64,000 bases of DNA from a virus (IMGVR_UViG_3300021130_000224:1-64000), one strand, 5' to 3'; positions 1-7,373 are shown, numbered from the stretch's first letter. Notes: generated from the letters alone by a model not told the origin. Numbers and translations: made by a program.

Positions 1-71
1 TTCTCTGTAACATTTGGAAGACTGGCTTTCATTTCTTCGAGCGATAACAATACTTCTTTTTGATTTTCCAT
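1..71 (-). CDS. Partial CDS, N-terminal 23 residues
   Basis: An ATG at 71 opens a frame that runs off the left edge without a stop. The 23 visible residues begin MENQKEVLLSLEEMK, which suggests an amphipathic or coiled N-terminus. It lies 12 bp downstream of the broken radical-SAM gene on the same strand and is probably co-transcribed with it. The product cannot be identified from this fragment. Confidence 0.6.
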   Translation of the reverse strand, partial: MENQKEVLLSLEEMKASLPNVTE

Positions 72-83
72 TTTTCTGTGTTT

Positions 84-930
84 TTAAAAAATATACCTAA
101 TTGATTTGATTGAAAAATAATTTTGATAGAGTTCTTTAAACTGGCAGATCATTTCATTCTTGAGCTGCCATTGGTATCTGATGTTACCATCTACGTACTG
201 TGAGTTCTTATGCTCTTGTATCTCCGGCTTCCAGCATAGTGCATTGACGGCATCCGTATTTCTTTCGTGTTGTACATTATTGTAAGTAAGAAAGATACAC
301 TCGGATTTGAAATCAATTCCCTGTAACTGTTTAAATAGTTTGTCATACTCAGCAAGCCAACCTGGATGGTAGACAATAGGGCTGAAGTTAATGTGCACCT
401 CAAACTGTTGCTGCAGTTTTGGTATTGCTGCTATCCTATCGGTAATTTTATCCGTATTAGGTTCAAGCACATCACTATACACTTGAGGCATCAATGATAC
501 ACGTATCCGGTTCTTCTGAGGATCAATTTCGTAATCCCTCATCTTTGTAGGATACTTTGTAGCAAAGGTGCTCTTTACCTTCTCATGGTGGTTAAAGAAA
601 TCAAACACCTTCTGCCAGTTATAATACTTACCCATTAACGGCACATCAGTACTGCAGCCAATATCAACACAATAATACTTCCCATCTACCTGGTTAGGTA
701 TCTTCTCCCACGGTTGTTTAGCTACCCACTTGTCAACAGAGCTGAGAATGTTGTCTACATTTTCATTGATGTATACTTTATCTGGATTATGACGAGAAAC
801 GTAACAATAACTTTTCATGCAGCCACCCACGTCACAAACACCCGTACACAAAATTAGGAGAGATAGCATCAGAGCTTCTTCCATTATCTCGTGTAACGAG
901 TGTTTTTGTATTTTGTTTTATGATTTTCAT
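84..930 (-). pseudogene. Frameshifted spore-photoproduct-lyase-like radical SAM gene
   Basis: The main frame (266 codons from an ATG at 884) resembles the spore photoproduct lyase family from the iron-sulfur region to the C-terminus: CYVSRHNP, KVYINENVDNIL, IGCSTDVPL, a TFATKYP strand, NRIRVSLMPQVYS, FSPIVYHPGWLAEYDKLF, and an end (IRYQW...KSIRYIF) close to the B. subtilis SplB end. The natural start is a different one: an ATG at 930, overlapping the upstream stop as ATGA, reads 32 codons in another frame through SSDAISPNFVYGC and stops at TGA (832-834). The two frames join at 834-843, where TGTTTGT looks like a 4-nt duplication. Removing it would give YGCDVGGCMKSYCYV, a cluster-binding loop with unusual Cys spacing. 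The family repairs thymine dimers in spore DNA or acts on other substrates; the phage target is unknown. It could be a true pseudogene, a +1 recoding site or a sequencing error. Confidence 0.75.
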
Positions 931-1493
931 AATTCTGTTTTCATTTTCTTGTAAAGAATCTTGAGTGCTGCATATACCTCACCTCTGTCATACATGTCGC
1001 CATTTTCTGCAGGATAAATGCAACTGAGGATAGCTCTATCCATCTCTATCATATTGGTAGTATCTTCTGTAGGATCATTAAGTGGTATCCGGGCATTTAC
1101 TTTAGCTTGCTTTACATTAGTTGTAATGGCTTCAATTGCATGCTCATTAAGTTCTGTAAGCTCGTTAAGTAATAAATTCATCTCTTGCATCTGTTCACTT
1201 GTCAGATGATTCATAACTACGTTCCAAGTATCTGCATTCATAGTTGTTTTCATCTTGAGTATCATAGCATCAAGACTACGTTGCTGATCAGATGCAAGTA
1301 CCCGGTAATCTACAAAAGATTTATCCTTATTGGCTTTAGCAATTGTTGCCCATTCTTTAAGTGTATCGGATGTACGAAGACACTCCAAAGAAACTTTCAT
1401 AAGCTGCCAATAGACAAAAAAGCGTTTTATGTCATCTTTAAGAACCATGTGCTTTACTGAACTTCTGTTGAGTCTGTTTATATAATCTGCCAT
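927..1493 (-). CDS. Hypothetical protein, 188 aa, helical
   Basis: Begins MADYINRLNRSSVKHMVLK. It is predicted largely helical, with Leu/Met-rich amphipathic stretches in the middle (around 70-125) and no membrane segment or Cys cluster. The stop overlaps the 930 start of the radical-SAM gene by an ATGA junction, so the two are translationally coupled. A hairpin terminator lies upstream at 1524-1545, which may make this the first gene of a small transcript, although no clear promoter was seen. I do not recognise the family. Confidence 0.8.
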   Translation of the reverse strand: MADYINRLNRSSVKHMVLKDDIKRFFVYWQLMKVSLECLRTSDTLKEWATIAKANKDKSFVDYRVLASDQQRSLDAMILKMKTTMNADTWNVVMNHLTSEQMQEMNLLLNELTELNEHAIEAITTNVKQAKVNARIPLNDPTEDTTNMIEMDRAILSCIYPAENGDMYDRGEVYAALKILYKKMKTEL

Positions 1494-1523
1494 TTCTTTA
1501 GTTTAACTAATTTCAAAATAAAA

Positions 1524-1545
1524 GACCGGGCTGTTACACCCGGCC
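1524..1545 (-). terminator. Rho-independent terminator, minus strand
   Basis: CCGGG (1526-1530) pairs with CCCGG (1539-1543) around an 8-nt loop, with one further pair beyond a mismatch. On the minus strand it is followed by TTTTATTTT. It sits between the stop of the 1570-1755 gene and the start of the 188-aa gene. T-richness on both sides means it may work in both directions. Confidence 0.7.
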
Positions 1546-1569
1546 TTTCTTTCTCACAATCAACAATTC

Positions 1570-1755
1570 TCACATTGCTGTATCTTTAAATCTCTTTTCT
1601 GCAAGTTGCCAGGCTCTTACAAAATGCTCCCAAGAGAAATCTCTTTCTCTTTGTGTCATTGTGATAAGATCACCTTGAGGGTACATTTTATTCCACTCTT
1701 CCTTAGCAATATCTATTATTTCTGCTTTTCTTTTTGTGAAAGTAATATTTGACAT
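1570..1755 (-). CDS. Hypothetical protein, 61 aa
   Basis: Small, charged, probably helical protein (MSNITFTKRKAEIID...). Its start lies inside the end of the upstream gene (40-bp overlap), the compact arrangement usual in this block. The terminator at 1524-1545 follows. There are no recognisable motifs. Confidence 0.65.
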   Translation of the reverse strand: MSNITFTKRKAEIIDIAKEEWNKMYPQGDLITMTQRERDFSWEHFVRAWQLAEKRFKDTAM

Positions 1756-1955
1756 TCTGATACACTTTTACCTTGAATAATATTTTTTGCTTGTACCCAT
1801 GCGTTATATTCACTAATTGGTGTTTTTGCAAATACATCTTCACCATCCATTATACAATGATAAACGTGTAGCATAAAAGAACCTTCTTTACTTGTTTTTA
1901 CTTTTTGGTAAGTCAAGTGAGGGCAATTCTGTTGCACCCATTCTTTTGCTCTCAT
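1716..1955 (-). CDS. Hypothetical protein, 79 aa
   Basis: Begins MRAKEWVQQNCPHLTYQKVK and ends in a Lys/Gln-rich tail. It is a compact soluble protein with alternating hydrophobic residues, probably alpha/beta. It starts 4 bp after the stop of the 174-aa gene, so it is in the same transcript. The family is not recognised. Confidence 0.65.
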   Translation of the reverse strand: MRAKEWVQQNCPHLTYQKVKTSKEGSFMLHVYHCIMDGEDVFAKTPISEYNAWVQAKNIIQGKSVSECQILLSQKEKQK

Positions 1956-1959
1956 GGTA

Positions 1960-2484
1960 TTAATCTTTAAAATCTTTTTCTGCTTCCCAATATCCTGTAT
2001 CAGTAATATTTTCTTTTTCAGAAACAGGAATTGTCCATTTTGTTTTCAGAAGCTCATTGTGAATACTCTGAAGATTATTAAATTTACTTAGTAGTTCAGT
2101 ATAACCTTTCCGACCATCTTTACGGCCCATAACATAACCAAAAATTGCCATTACTAACAATGATATTACCGGTATTAATCCACGCATACTATTATATTCC
2201 CAATAAACCCAGTTTCCTCCAGCATCTGTATTGTCAGTCAAATGCCAACTTTCACGGACATATATCTTTTGGCCTATCGAGTAGGGGAGCTTTATGTACT
2301 GCGTTGTAAGGTTGGAATTGTTGAACTTAGCCCATATACCTTCGTGGTCTTGCATCATTCCGTTTTCTAGTACCGTATCAAGCATATAAGCGGGGTCAAT
2401 ATCAACTACCTCATAAAAAGCGGTAATCTTACCTTGCATTATCGAACGGACTTCATCCGTGGTGAATATCTTAGAGTGGCGCAT
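1960..2484 (-). CDS. ASCH-like N-terminus joined to a membrane segment
   Basis: Residues 1-95 resemble the phage ASCH/PUA-like fold: FTTDEVRSIMQGKITAFYEV, then YSIGQKIYVRESWHL, like the 'G-D-x-L-x-V-R-E-T-W' signature of that family, which is associated with RNA or nucleotide binding. The expected C-terminal half of the domain is missing. Instead, from about residue 100 there is a hydrophobic helix (GLIPVISLLVMAIFGYVMG), then a basic stretch and a helical tail. The abrupt change suggests an in-frame deletion that fused two genes, the second possibly starting at the internal Met-Arg-Gly-Leu. Confident as a gene, moderate for the domain. Confidence 0.6.
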   Translation of the reverse strand: MRHSKIFTTDEVRSIMQGKITAFYEVVDIDPAYMLDTVLENGMMQDHEGIWAKFNNSNLTTQYIKLPYSIGQKIYVRESWHLTDNTDAGGNWVYWEYNSMRGLIPVISLLVMAIFGYVMGRKDGRKGYTELLSKFNNLQSIHNELLKTKWTIPVSEKENITDTGYWEAEKDFKD

Positions 2485-2487
2485 GGG

Positions 2488-2676
2488 TTAAAGAATTTCA
2501 ATTGTTATTTTAACTTTGTTTGTATCATAGCAGTCTTTAGCCATTGATTTGGTAAGTTCTATTTTCACTTCACTACCAAAAAGTTCAACTATTGCATATT
2601 CTTTAGGTGGTTTGCTAAAAACACCCCCTATACCCATTCTCACAATATCACATATTACTGTTTTTGTCTTTTTCAT
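2488..2676 (-). CDS. Hypothetical protein, 62 aa
   Basis: Small beta-rich protein (MKKTKTVICDIVRMGIGG...KVKITIEIL) with no membrane segment. It lies 3 bp from the ASCH-like gene downstream. It is recognised only as a typical small accessory gene. Confidence 0.6.
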   Translation of the reverse strand: MKKTKTVICDIVRMGIGGVFSKPPKEYAIVELFGSEVKIELTKSMAKDCYDTNKVKITIEIL

Positions 2677-2696
2677 AATCCTCTTTGAGTGAGTGG

Positions 2697-2879
2697 TTAG
2701 TTGATAATATTTCTGCGTTTTAAAACCTTATCATCACGCATCATTTTATTGCATACATCGGTGAAGTTTTTGCCGCTTACTACAGTGCAGCCACCTGTTG
2801 CCTTATTGGTCATAAAAACTACAATATTTGGCTCATCCCATGTTATTTGCAAATCGTTGTCTATGATGATGCTTTTCAT
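2697..2879 (-). CDS. Hypothetical protein, 60 aa
   Basis: The frame is open to 2909, but the ATG at 2879 (MKSIIIDNDLQITW) lies 5 bp after the upstream stop and avoids a 25-bp overlap, so I chose it. The protein is probably a small beta-rich fold with a basic tail (MRDDKVLKRR). Unknown family. Confidence 0.6.
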   Translation of the reverse strand: MKSIIIDNDLQITWDEPNIVVFMTNKATGGCTVVSGKNFTDVCNKMMRDDKVLKRRNIIN

Positions 2880-2884
2880 TTTAG

Positions 2885-3112
2885 TTATGGACCGTATACT
2901 TTGCACCATGTTACTCCTGTTTTTGTTAGCAGGATATCTATCTTGGCTTCTGGGGCGTTTTCGCAGAACCGGTGGAGTGTTGTGTCGTCTTGGAATATCT
3001 TTCTCTCTTCGGGCTCTAACTCTTGAATTGCTTTTATGGGTACGGTTTGAAGATGCCTGTAGGCATATTCTCTGTGTGAGGCATCATAAATTGTGTATCT
3101 TAAATTACCCAC
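2885..3112 (-). CDS. Hypothetical protein, 75 aa, GTG start
   Basis: Starts at GTG 3112 with no in-frame ATG nearby: (M)GNLRYTIYDASHREYAYRHLQ. It is a charged soluble protein that ends TGVTWCKVYGP. It is the first gene downstream of the 260-bp G/C-richer gap at 3113-3373, so its promoter or a processed leader may lie there. No family recognised. Confidence 0.55.
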   Translation of the reverse strand: MGNLRYTIYDASHREYAYRHLQTVPIKAIQELEPEERKIFQDDTTLHRFCENAPEAKIDILLTKTGVTWCKVYGP

Positions 3113-3373
3113 TATGCTATAAATTTATTCCTTTTGCCATTCTCCTTCTCTCCTTCTCTTGCCTTCGCTGTGTCCTTGTCTTGTATGCTCCTACTTGTAT
3201 GCTGTGCTGGTTGTGAGTGGGTGAATTGTGTTCTCTCTTGTGTGGTGATTGTGGGTTAATGGTGTGGGCGTTCCCTGCTGCTAGATGGTAGAACGCTTTT
3301 TGTGTTAGTTTTCTTTGTTGGATGGGGGCGTTCCTTCAGCCTTCGGCAGGAAGGCGGGCTTTACGCTGCAAGT
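3113..3373. other. 260-bp non-coding gap with two hairpins and a direct repeat
   Basis: No convincing CDS in either direction. It holds an inverted repeat GCGTTC (3268-3273) / GAACGC (3291-3296) followed on the plus strand by TTTTT, and a nested hairpin CCTTC (3333-3337) / GAAGG (3350-3354) with an inner GCC-TTC-GGC. Both begin with the direct repeat GGGCGTTCC, about 60 bp apart. The base composition is richer in G/C on one strand than the neighbours, as in an RNA-coding segment. Confidence 0.5.
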
Positions 3374-3604
3374 CTAACGGTAATTTACAATACAATCAGA
3401 CCTTCTTACTGGCATAAACCAGTCGTTGCAGGTACCGCTCATAACTAATTTAATCCTGGATAGTGTATTCCTTGGCGCTTTTACAACCAATGCAAATGCC
3501 GGCTCCTTATATTGTGGAGGTGTTACAAATGATTGGCCACCTCTTATTAAACAGAAATCTACAAACTCTTGGCCATTGTAAGTTATGGATTTTATGATCT
3601 TCAT
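3374..3604 (-). CDS. Hypothetical protein, 76 aa
   Basis: MKIIKSITYNGQEFVDF...; beta-rich, with basic and proline-containing stretches and no membrane segment. It lies 25 bp downstream of the Dam-type methyltransferase and is probably in its transcript. Not recognised. Confidence 0.6.
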   Translation of the reverse strand: MKIIKSITYNGQEFVDFCLIRGGQSFVTPPQYKEPAFALVVKAPRNTLSRIKLVMSGTCNDWFMPVRRSDCIVNYR

Positions 3605-3629
3605 TTGTGTGCAATTTTTATGCTGTTAT

Positions 3630-4040
3630 TTAAAATACTACTATCATGCTGTCAAGCGGATTCCCAGACTTCAACTTGATCCTGTTGCCGTTTTCGTCCA
3701 TTTTTTCAAACTGTATTCTTCCGCGCCGGAATCTAACTTCTTTTGCGTTAGGCAGTATGATATCGTGGAATAACTTTGTCCCGGTCTGAGCAGGTATCAA
3801 TAGCACGCTGCTATTGCCTTTATCTTTCTCTGCTATTGCCTTTAGGATAAAAGCCTTCTTTAACTCAGGGCTGTACGGCGGGTTGACAAAGTTCATGCGC
3901 CCCCAGTCTATTATCAACCCATCATTTATAATCTCCCCCTCATTAAAAGGACATGGGTCGAAGTCAAAATGGAACTCTTCGTCCAGCTTATTGTATACGT
4001 CCACCGGTGTTAACCAATTGTCTGTGTCTTTTCTTTTCAT
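3630..4040 (-). CDS. Phage DNA N6-adenine methyltransferase (Dam family)
   Basis: Small 136-aa Dam-type enzyme of the kind common in phages (PF05869-like). Visible motifs are DNWLTPVDVYNKLDEEFHFDFDPCPF near the N-terminus (the WLTP and DPCP signature), NFVNPPYS as catalytic motif IV (around residue 51), and the LLIPAQTGTKLFH and VRFRRGRIQF strands typical of the family. It would methylate adenine in the phage's own DNA, most simply as protection from host restriction. The length is at the short end, with the fold core present. Its start overlaps the upstream stop by 4 bp, so translation is coupled. Confidence 0.88.
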   Translation of the reverse strand: MKRKDTDNWLTPVDVYNKLDEEFHFDFDPCPFNEGEIINDGLIIDWGRMNFVNPPYSPELKKAFILKAIAEKDKGNSSVLLIPAQTGTKLFHDIILPNAKEVRFRRGRIQFEKMDENGNRIKLKSGNPLDSMIVVF

Positions 4041-4405
4041 TTTTTTGTTGTGTTTAGTTGATAAATAAAGCCATTAATCCCTTTTCTGTCGTGCGAAGAT
4101 AAAACATTTTCTTTACACAAACAAGCAATACTAACAGAAATGCCGACAATATACGCTTTACGGTGTTTTCTGCTAACAGGTTTGGCTAATCCTTTTGTGA
4201 TAAACCTTTCCAAGAGCTCGGAAGTGGTGAATGTTTGCTTCGGATCGGTAAATTCTGCCATGATCATGCGCTTCCAGGGTATCCGTGAGTTGCCCTGCAG
4301 AACCGCAATCTCTCTCTGGGTGTTCTTTAAGTTCTGATCAAGCATTTTTATGGTGGCCAGAAGCAGTTGCTCTTCTTGTTGTAACTGGGTTATTGATTTA
4401 CTCAT
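4037..4405 (-). CDS. Coiled-coil plus winged-helix-like protein, 122 aa
   Basis: Residues 1-40 form a heptad-rich coiled coil (LQQEEQLLLATIKMLDQNL). Residues 50-115 (FTTSELLERFITKG... ISVSIACLCKENVLSS... INGFIYQL) have the spacing of a winged helix-turn-helix with a C-terminal wing. This suggests a DNA-binding accessory or regulator, perhaps acting as a dimer. It is coupled to the methyltransferase by overlapping ends. The function is inferred only. Confidence 0.6.
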   Translation of the reverse strand: MSKSITQLQQEEQLLLATIKMLDQNLKNTQREIAVLQGNSRIPWKRMIMAEFTDPKQTFTTSELLERFITKGLAKPVSRKHRKAYIVGISVSIACLCKENVLSSHDRKGINGFIYQLNTTKK

Positions 4406-4692
4406 CCTTGTTGTTTTAGGTATTGTTCAAAACTTACTTGAGGAAGGTCGTACTTCCTGATTTGTATTCCCAGTTTTTGGTATTCTCCGGGTCGAGTGAG
4501 CTTACCCCAGCCATGATTGATATCCATTCCCTTGGGCGCACAAAGAAACAATAACCGGTAATGCGGATCCGCAAATTCTGCATGCGGGGATACGTCTCTT
4601 ATTATAAAATCATGCCTATACTCAAGATTTATCAGCATGCGCCCATTAACCCAGTCGGTTAAGTGTTGCATCTTTTCTTCTATTGACATCAT
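4402..4692 (-). CDS. Hypothetical protein, 96 aa
   Basis: MMSIEEKMQHLTDWVNGRMLINLEYRHDF..., Trp/His/Tyr-rich and soluble. It has 4-bp overlaps with both neighbours, so it is part of a coupled run. No known motif. Confidence 0.6.
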   Translation of the reverse strand: MMSIEEKMQHLTDWVNGRMLINLEYRHDFIIRDVSPHAEFADPHYRLLFLCAPKGMDINHGWGKLTRPGEYQKLGIQIRKYDLPQVSFEQYLKQQG

Positions 4693-4922
4693 TTCATACT
4701 ATTTTTTAGGTTCTCGATAAAATCTGGGTCAGGCTGAATGTCAATCATTCCTTGTTTCTCCCCTACGTTAAAATATAGGTTTGGCTTACTCACCACCTCG
4801 TCAATAGCCTCTTTTCGTGCTGCGTTGAGGGCTGCAATCGCTTCCGTAATAGGCACAAGACGAGTGTCTCCTAACGAATATACGATTGGGGTATTTTTGA
4901 AATAATCTTCTGCATCTCTCAT
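4689..4922 (-). CDS. Hypothetical protein, 77 aa
   Basis: Acidic, helical small protein (MRDAEDYFKNTPIVYSLGD...). It overlaps the next gene by 4 bp. Not recognised. Confidence 0.55.
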   Translation of the reverse strand: MRDAEDYFKNTPIVYSLGDTRLVPITEAIAALNAARKEAIDEVVSKPNLYFNVGEKQGMIDIQPDPDFIENLKNSMK

Positions 4923-4973
4923 ATTTTTCGTTTTTAGTTTACTTTTAAGCCTTAAAGTACACTATGATTTTTC

Positions 4974-5366
4974 TTAGTTTACTTTCCGACCATTTTTAAC
5001 AATATCCACCGCTCGTTCTATTGCGGCTGCGAGGGCTGAGGGGTGGGTGTCGAAGCAAACTGCGGAATCTATTTTTTTAATGTGTTCAATATCTGTGATT
5101 ATAAAAGACCATCCAAATACACTTCCGACTTGTATACACACATGCAGCCCGTGTTTATCACGCAGATAGTCTTGTGCCTCGTACAGTGTCGGTGCGGAGA
5201 ACAATTGTATCATTCTGTTTGTCAAATTGGGGTGATTGTAGTCTACCTCCTCCCCTTTATCAAAATACATTTCAACCGTTGAGTTGGTAAAATAATTACC
5301 GCTCACGGGGACATCATACCCCACCTCTTTCAGCTTAATCGCTAACTGTTTTGTTACGTGTATCAT
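4974..5366 (-). CDS. Conserved phage hypothetical protein, 130 aa
   Basis: The segment LFSAPTLYEAQDYLRDKHGLHVCIQV resembles a family seen repeatedly in Bacteroidota phages and prophages, with no assigned function known to me. The C-terminus (THPSALAAAIERAVDIVKNG) is an amphipathic helix. The start overlaps the upstream stop by 4 bp. Family recognition is from memory and moderate. Confidence 0.65.
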   Translation of the reverse strand: MIHVTKQLAIKLKEVGYDVPVSGNYFTNSTVEMYFDKGEEVDYNHPNLTNRMIQLFSAPTLYEAQDYLRDKHGLHVCIQVGSVFGWSFIITDIEHIKKIDSAVCFDTHPSALAAAIERAVDIVKNGRKVN

Positions 5367-5635
5367 TGTTCCTTAGTTTTAGATTGTCTGTCTTGAATGA
5401 ATAATGCGAAAAGCTCGGGTGTAGATGGCTCTGCACAACACATACATCGTTCTCCCTGACAGGAGCCACTTACAAAGTTCGACTTTTCATTAAGTTTCTT
5501 TCTTTCATCAAATCTACCTTTAATATAAATAGCTCTTTGGGGAAGATGATCATTCATCTCTTCTATTCTATCAGATTGAGTAAAAAGTTTATTAGCATCC
5601 TCTTGAATATCTTGAGGTATTATTTGTTCTGCCAT
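5363..5635 (-). CDS. Hypothetical protein with a Cys cluster, 90 aa
   Basis: Highly charged, with a central CQGERCMCC cluster (around residues 59-67) that could bind a metal. The rest is helical. It is coupled to the downstream gene by a 4-bp overlap. Unknown role. Confidence 0.55.
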   Translation of the reverse strand: MAEQIIPQDIQEDANKLFTQSDRIEEMNDHLPQRAIYIKGRFDERKKLNEKSNFVSGSCQGERCMCCAEPSTPELFALFIQDRQSKTKEQ

Positions 5636-5638
5636 AGT

Positions 5639-5938
5639 TTATATATTTTTAAATCTTTCACAAGCTGTCAAATAACCATTCTTGGCTTCTTCTGACCATC
5701 CATCAAATGATTCTGATTCGGCTTTTTCTATTTCAACAAGTAATTGTTCTTTCTGATATTGTGCTCCTGCTTTGAATGCTTCATAATCATTCTCTGCATT
5801 TTGAGTACTATAAACTTTGTTTTGATAATGTTCAGCAGCTTCTTTAAGAGTATCTGGTTTTATACCTTGTTCTCCCGCATCTCTAAGAATAGACTGTAAT
5901 AGACTATCAATAACAATAACCTTATCTTTTTTATTCAT
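5639..5938 (-). CDS. Hypothetical acidic helical protein, 99 aa
   Basis: The ATG at 5938 (MNKKDKVIVIDSLLQSIL) overlaps the end of the endonuclease gene by 8 bp. An earlier in-frame Met at 5962 would overlap more, so I chose 5938. The protein is helical and acidic, with repeated EA/EK stretches. It may have been separated from its original upstream neighbour (6430-7062) by insertion of the nuclease gene. Confidence 0.6.
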   Translation of the reverse strand: MNKKDKVIVIDSLLQSILRDAGEQGIKPDTLKEAAEHYQNKVYSTQNAENDYEAFKAGAQYQKEQLLVEIEKAESESFDGWSEEAKNGYLTACERFKNI

Positions 5939-6386
5939 TTTTATGTATTTTAAGGTAATCAATAGCCTCTTGTAATATGTCTATATTATCAGTAGACATT
6001 CCTAATAAATGATTACATCTATGACAAAGCAATCCTCTAATTTTTCCAGAATTATGACAGTGGTCTACTGATAGAAATCTTACGTTTAAGCTTCTATTTT
6101 TAGAAGTTTCAGGTTCTTTACATATAGCACAAACATTTCCCTGACTTTCTAACATTTTATCATAATCTGATAAAGTCATTCCAAATGTTCTTAGTAGATG
6201 GTTCTTCCTACTATTGGTAGCAAACTCTTTCTTCTTTCCTAAATACATTTCACTTGCACAACTTTTACATCTGAAATTTAAACCACAGGAAGCTCTTGCA
6301 TTTTTAGTAAAATTCTTTATAGGTAGTGTCTCCTTACATATGGAACACAGCTTCTTACCATCTATTATAGTTATCTTTTCGCTCAT
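5931..6386 (-). CDS. Endonuclease VII-family HNH nuclease, probable free-standing homing endonuclease
   Basis: 151 aa from the ATG at 6386. An N-terminal Cys4 zinc site (CSICKETLPIKNF... CKSCASE) is followed by the recombination endonuclease VII core: LRTFGMTLSDYDKMLESQGNVCAICKE, the catalytic LSVDHCH, and IRGLLCHRCNHLLGM. The family resolves branched DNA or makes site-specific breaks. The frame is open upstream to 6497, but the ATG at 6386 has the -7 promoter box ending 5 bp before it, which fixes the start. It sits between two unrelated genes and carries its own promoter, as an inserted selfish gene would. Confidence 0.88.
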   Translation of the reverse strand: MSEKITIIDGKKLCSICKETLPIKNFTKNARASCGLNFRCKSCASEMYLGKKKEFATNSRKNHLLRTFGMTLSDYDKMLESQGNVCAICKEPETSKNRSLNVRFLSVDHCHNSGKIRGLLCHRCNHLLGMSTDNIDILQEAIDYLKIHKNE

Positions 6387-6391
6387 GTAAA

Positions 6392-6423
6392 CAAAAGTAC
6401 AACTTTTGTATAAGATAACCAAA
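6392..6423 (-). promoter_or_regulatory. Bacteroidota-type promoter of the endonuclease VII gene, overlapped by a palindrome
   Basis: On the minus strand TTTG (6423-6420), 20 bp, TACTTTTG (6399-6392), then 5 nt and ATG. The -7 box lies inside a palindrome CAAAAGT-ACA-ACTTTTG (6392-6408), a candidate operator. Transcription would start at or inside the ATG region, giving a leaderless message. Confidence 0.7.
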
Positions 6424-6429
6424 TAAATT

Positions 6430-7062
6430 TTAAGGTCGAATATGCTGTAATACTTCTTTTTCACACTCTGGATAAGTAGTATCACCTGTAGCTCCAATCA
6501 CATACGCCAAGTTAATAGCTTCCTTTAGTTGCATTAAACTATAGTGATTAGATACTGAAACTTCATTAGAAATTACACAAACCTCGTTGTCTTTGGTGAG
6601 TTTGAGCTTTTCTTTAAAAATAACATGCTTCATTGTTGACCCTTCATGAATACGCTCTTCAGTATCTAACTCAACCTCATCTATCTCACCATTAGCAATT
6701 ACATACTTCTCAATGAATGATTGCGGTATAGCTGGTAAACCTAATGAAGGGTCTGTTGATGCTATTATTTTCTTCCAACCTTCCACATCTTGAAAAGCTG
6801 ATGGTATTTTATTTTGTATTACCTTATAATGATTTACACCATTATTAATACAAATAACCCAATCACCTTCCTTTATCTCTTCATCACTAAGAACCAGTAG
6901 TTGTTGTGGTTGCCAAATACCACCATCAAAATTATGGGTAGCTATTCTATATCTTTCTACAGCACCTGCTTCCTCAAAAGCTGGTTTTTTAATAAGATCA
7001 TCTGCTTTATAAATACCTTTATCTCCTAAAGGTATTGTTACTATTTGTACTGTCTTTTTCAT
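6430..7062 (-). CDS. Conserved Bacteroidota-phage protein of unknown function, 210 aa
   Basis: Pattern IKEGDWVICINNGVNHYKVIQ ... WKKIIASTDPSLGLPAIPQSFIEKYV is one I associate with proteins widespread in Bacteroidota phages: an SH3-like 'GDW' module followed by the 'LPxIPQSFIEKY' helix. No function is assigned to my knowledge. The C-terminal third (SNHYSLMQLKEAINLAYVIG) is helical. Part of the theme (GD-Y/W-V module) recurs in the 9234-10382 protein. Confidence 0.7.
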   Translation of the reverse strand: MKKTVQIVTIPLGDKGIYKADDLIKKPAFEEAGAVERYRIATHNFDGGIWQPQQLLVLSDEEIKEGDWVICINNGVNHYKVIQNKIPSAFQDVEGWKKIIASTDPSLGLPAIPQSFIEKYVIANGEIDEVELDTEERIHEGSTMKHVIFKEKLKLTKDNEVCVISNEVSVSNHYSLMQLKEAINLAYVIGATGDTTYPECEKEVLQHIRP

Positions 7063-7080
7063 TGTCTATATGTTTTTGAA

Positions 7081-7332
7081 TTACCACTTTATTTCAAATC
7101 TGTCCGCAATGACAGTTATTTTATATCCCATGTTCTCTAATTCAATTTTCATAGTATCAACTATATCTCTTGATAGACCAGATGATGTAAAATCCTTTTT
7201 TATGTCAATATTATAAGAAAAATGACCATTACCCGCAACAGTATCTATATACCCTAGTATTACTCTAAGTGAGGACTTTAATGCTTTTTTCCTCATTGCT
7301 TCTGAGTGTGTTTGCTTTTTAAATAGTGTCAT
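7081..7332 (-). CDS. Hypothetical protein, 83 aa
   Basis: Basic, alpha/beta small protein (MTLFKKQTHSEAMRKKALKSSLRVILGYIDTV... YKITVIADRFEIKW). It is the first gene after the tRNA terminator at 7374-7416. No family recognised. Confidence 0.6.
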   Translation of the reverse strand: MTLFKKQTHSEAMRKKALKSSLRVILGYIDTVAGNGHFSYNIDIKKDFTSSGLSRDIVDTMKIELENMGYKITVIADRFEIKW

Positions 7333-7373
7333 GTTTTATGTTTTTGAATTGTGAAAAAATCTAAATAAAAATA

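Noticed and set aside
2701-3216. 171-aa plus-strand frame
   Set aside because: Lies over minus-strand genes and the hairpin gap, Leu/Cys/Ser-rich as an antisense shadow, opposite to the block direction.
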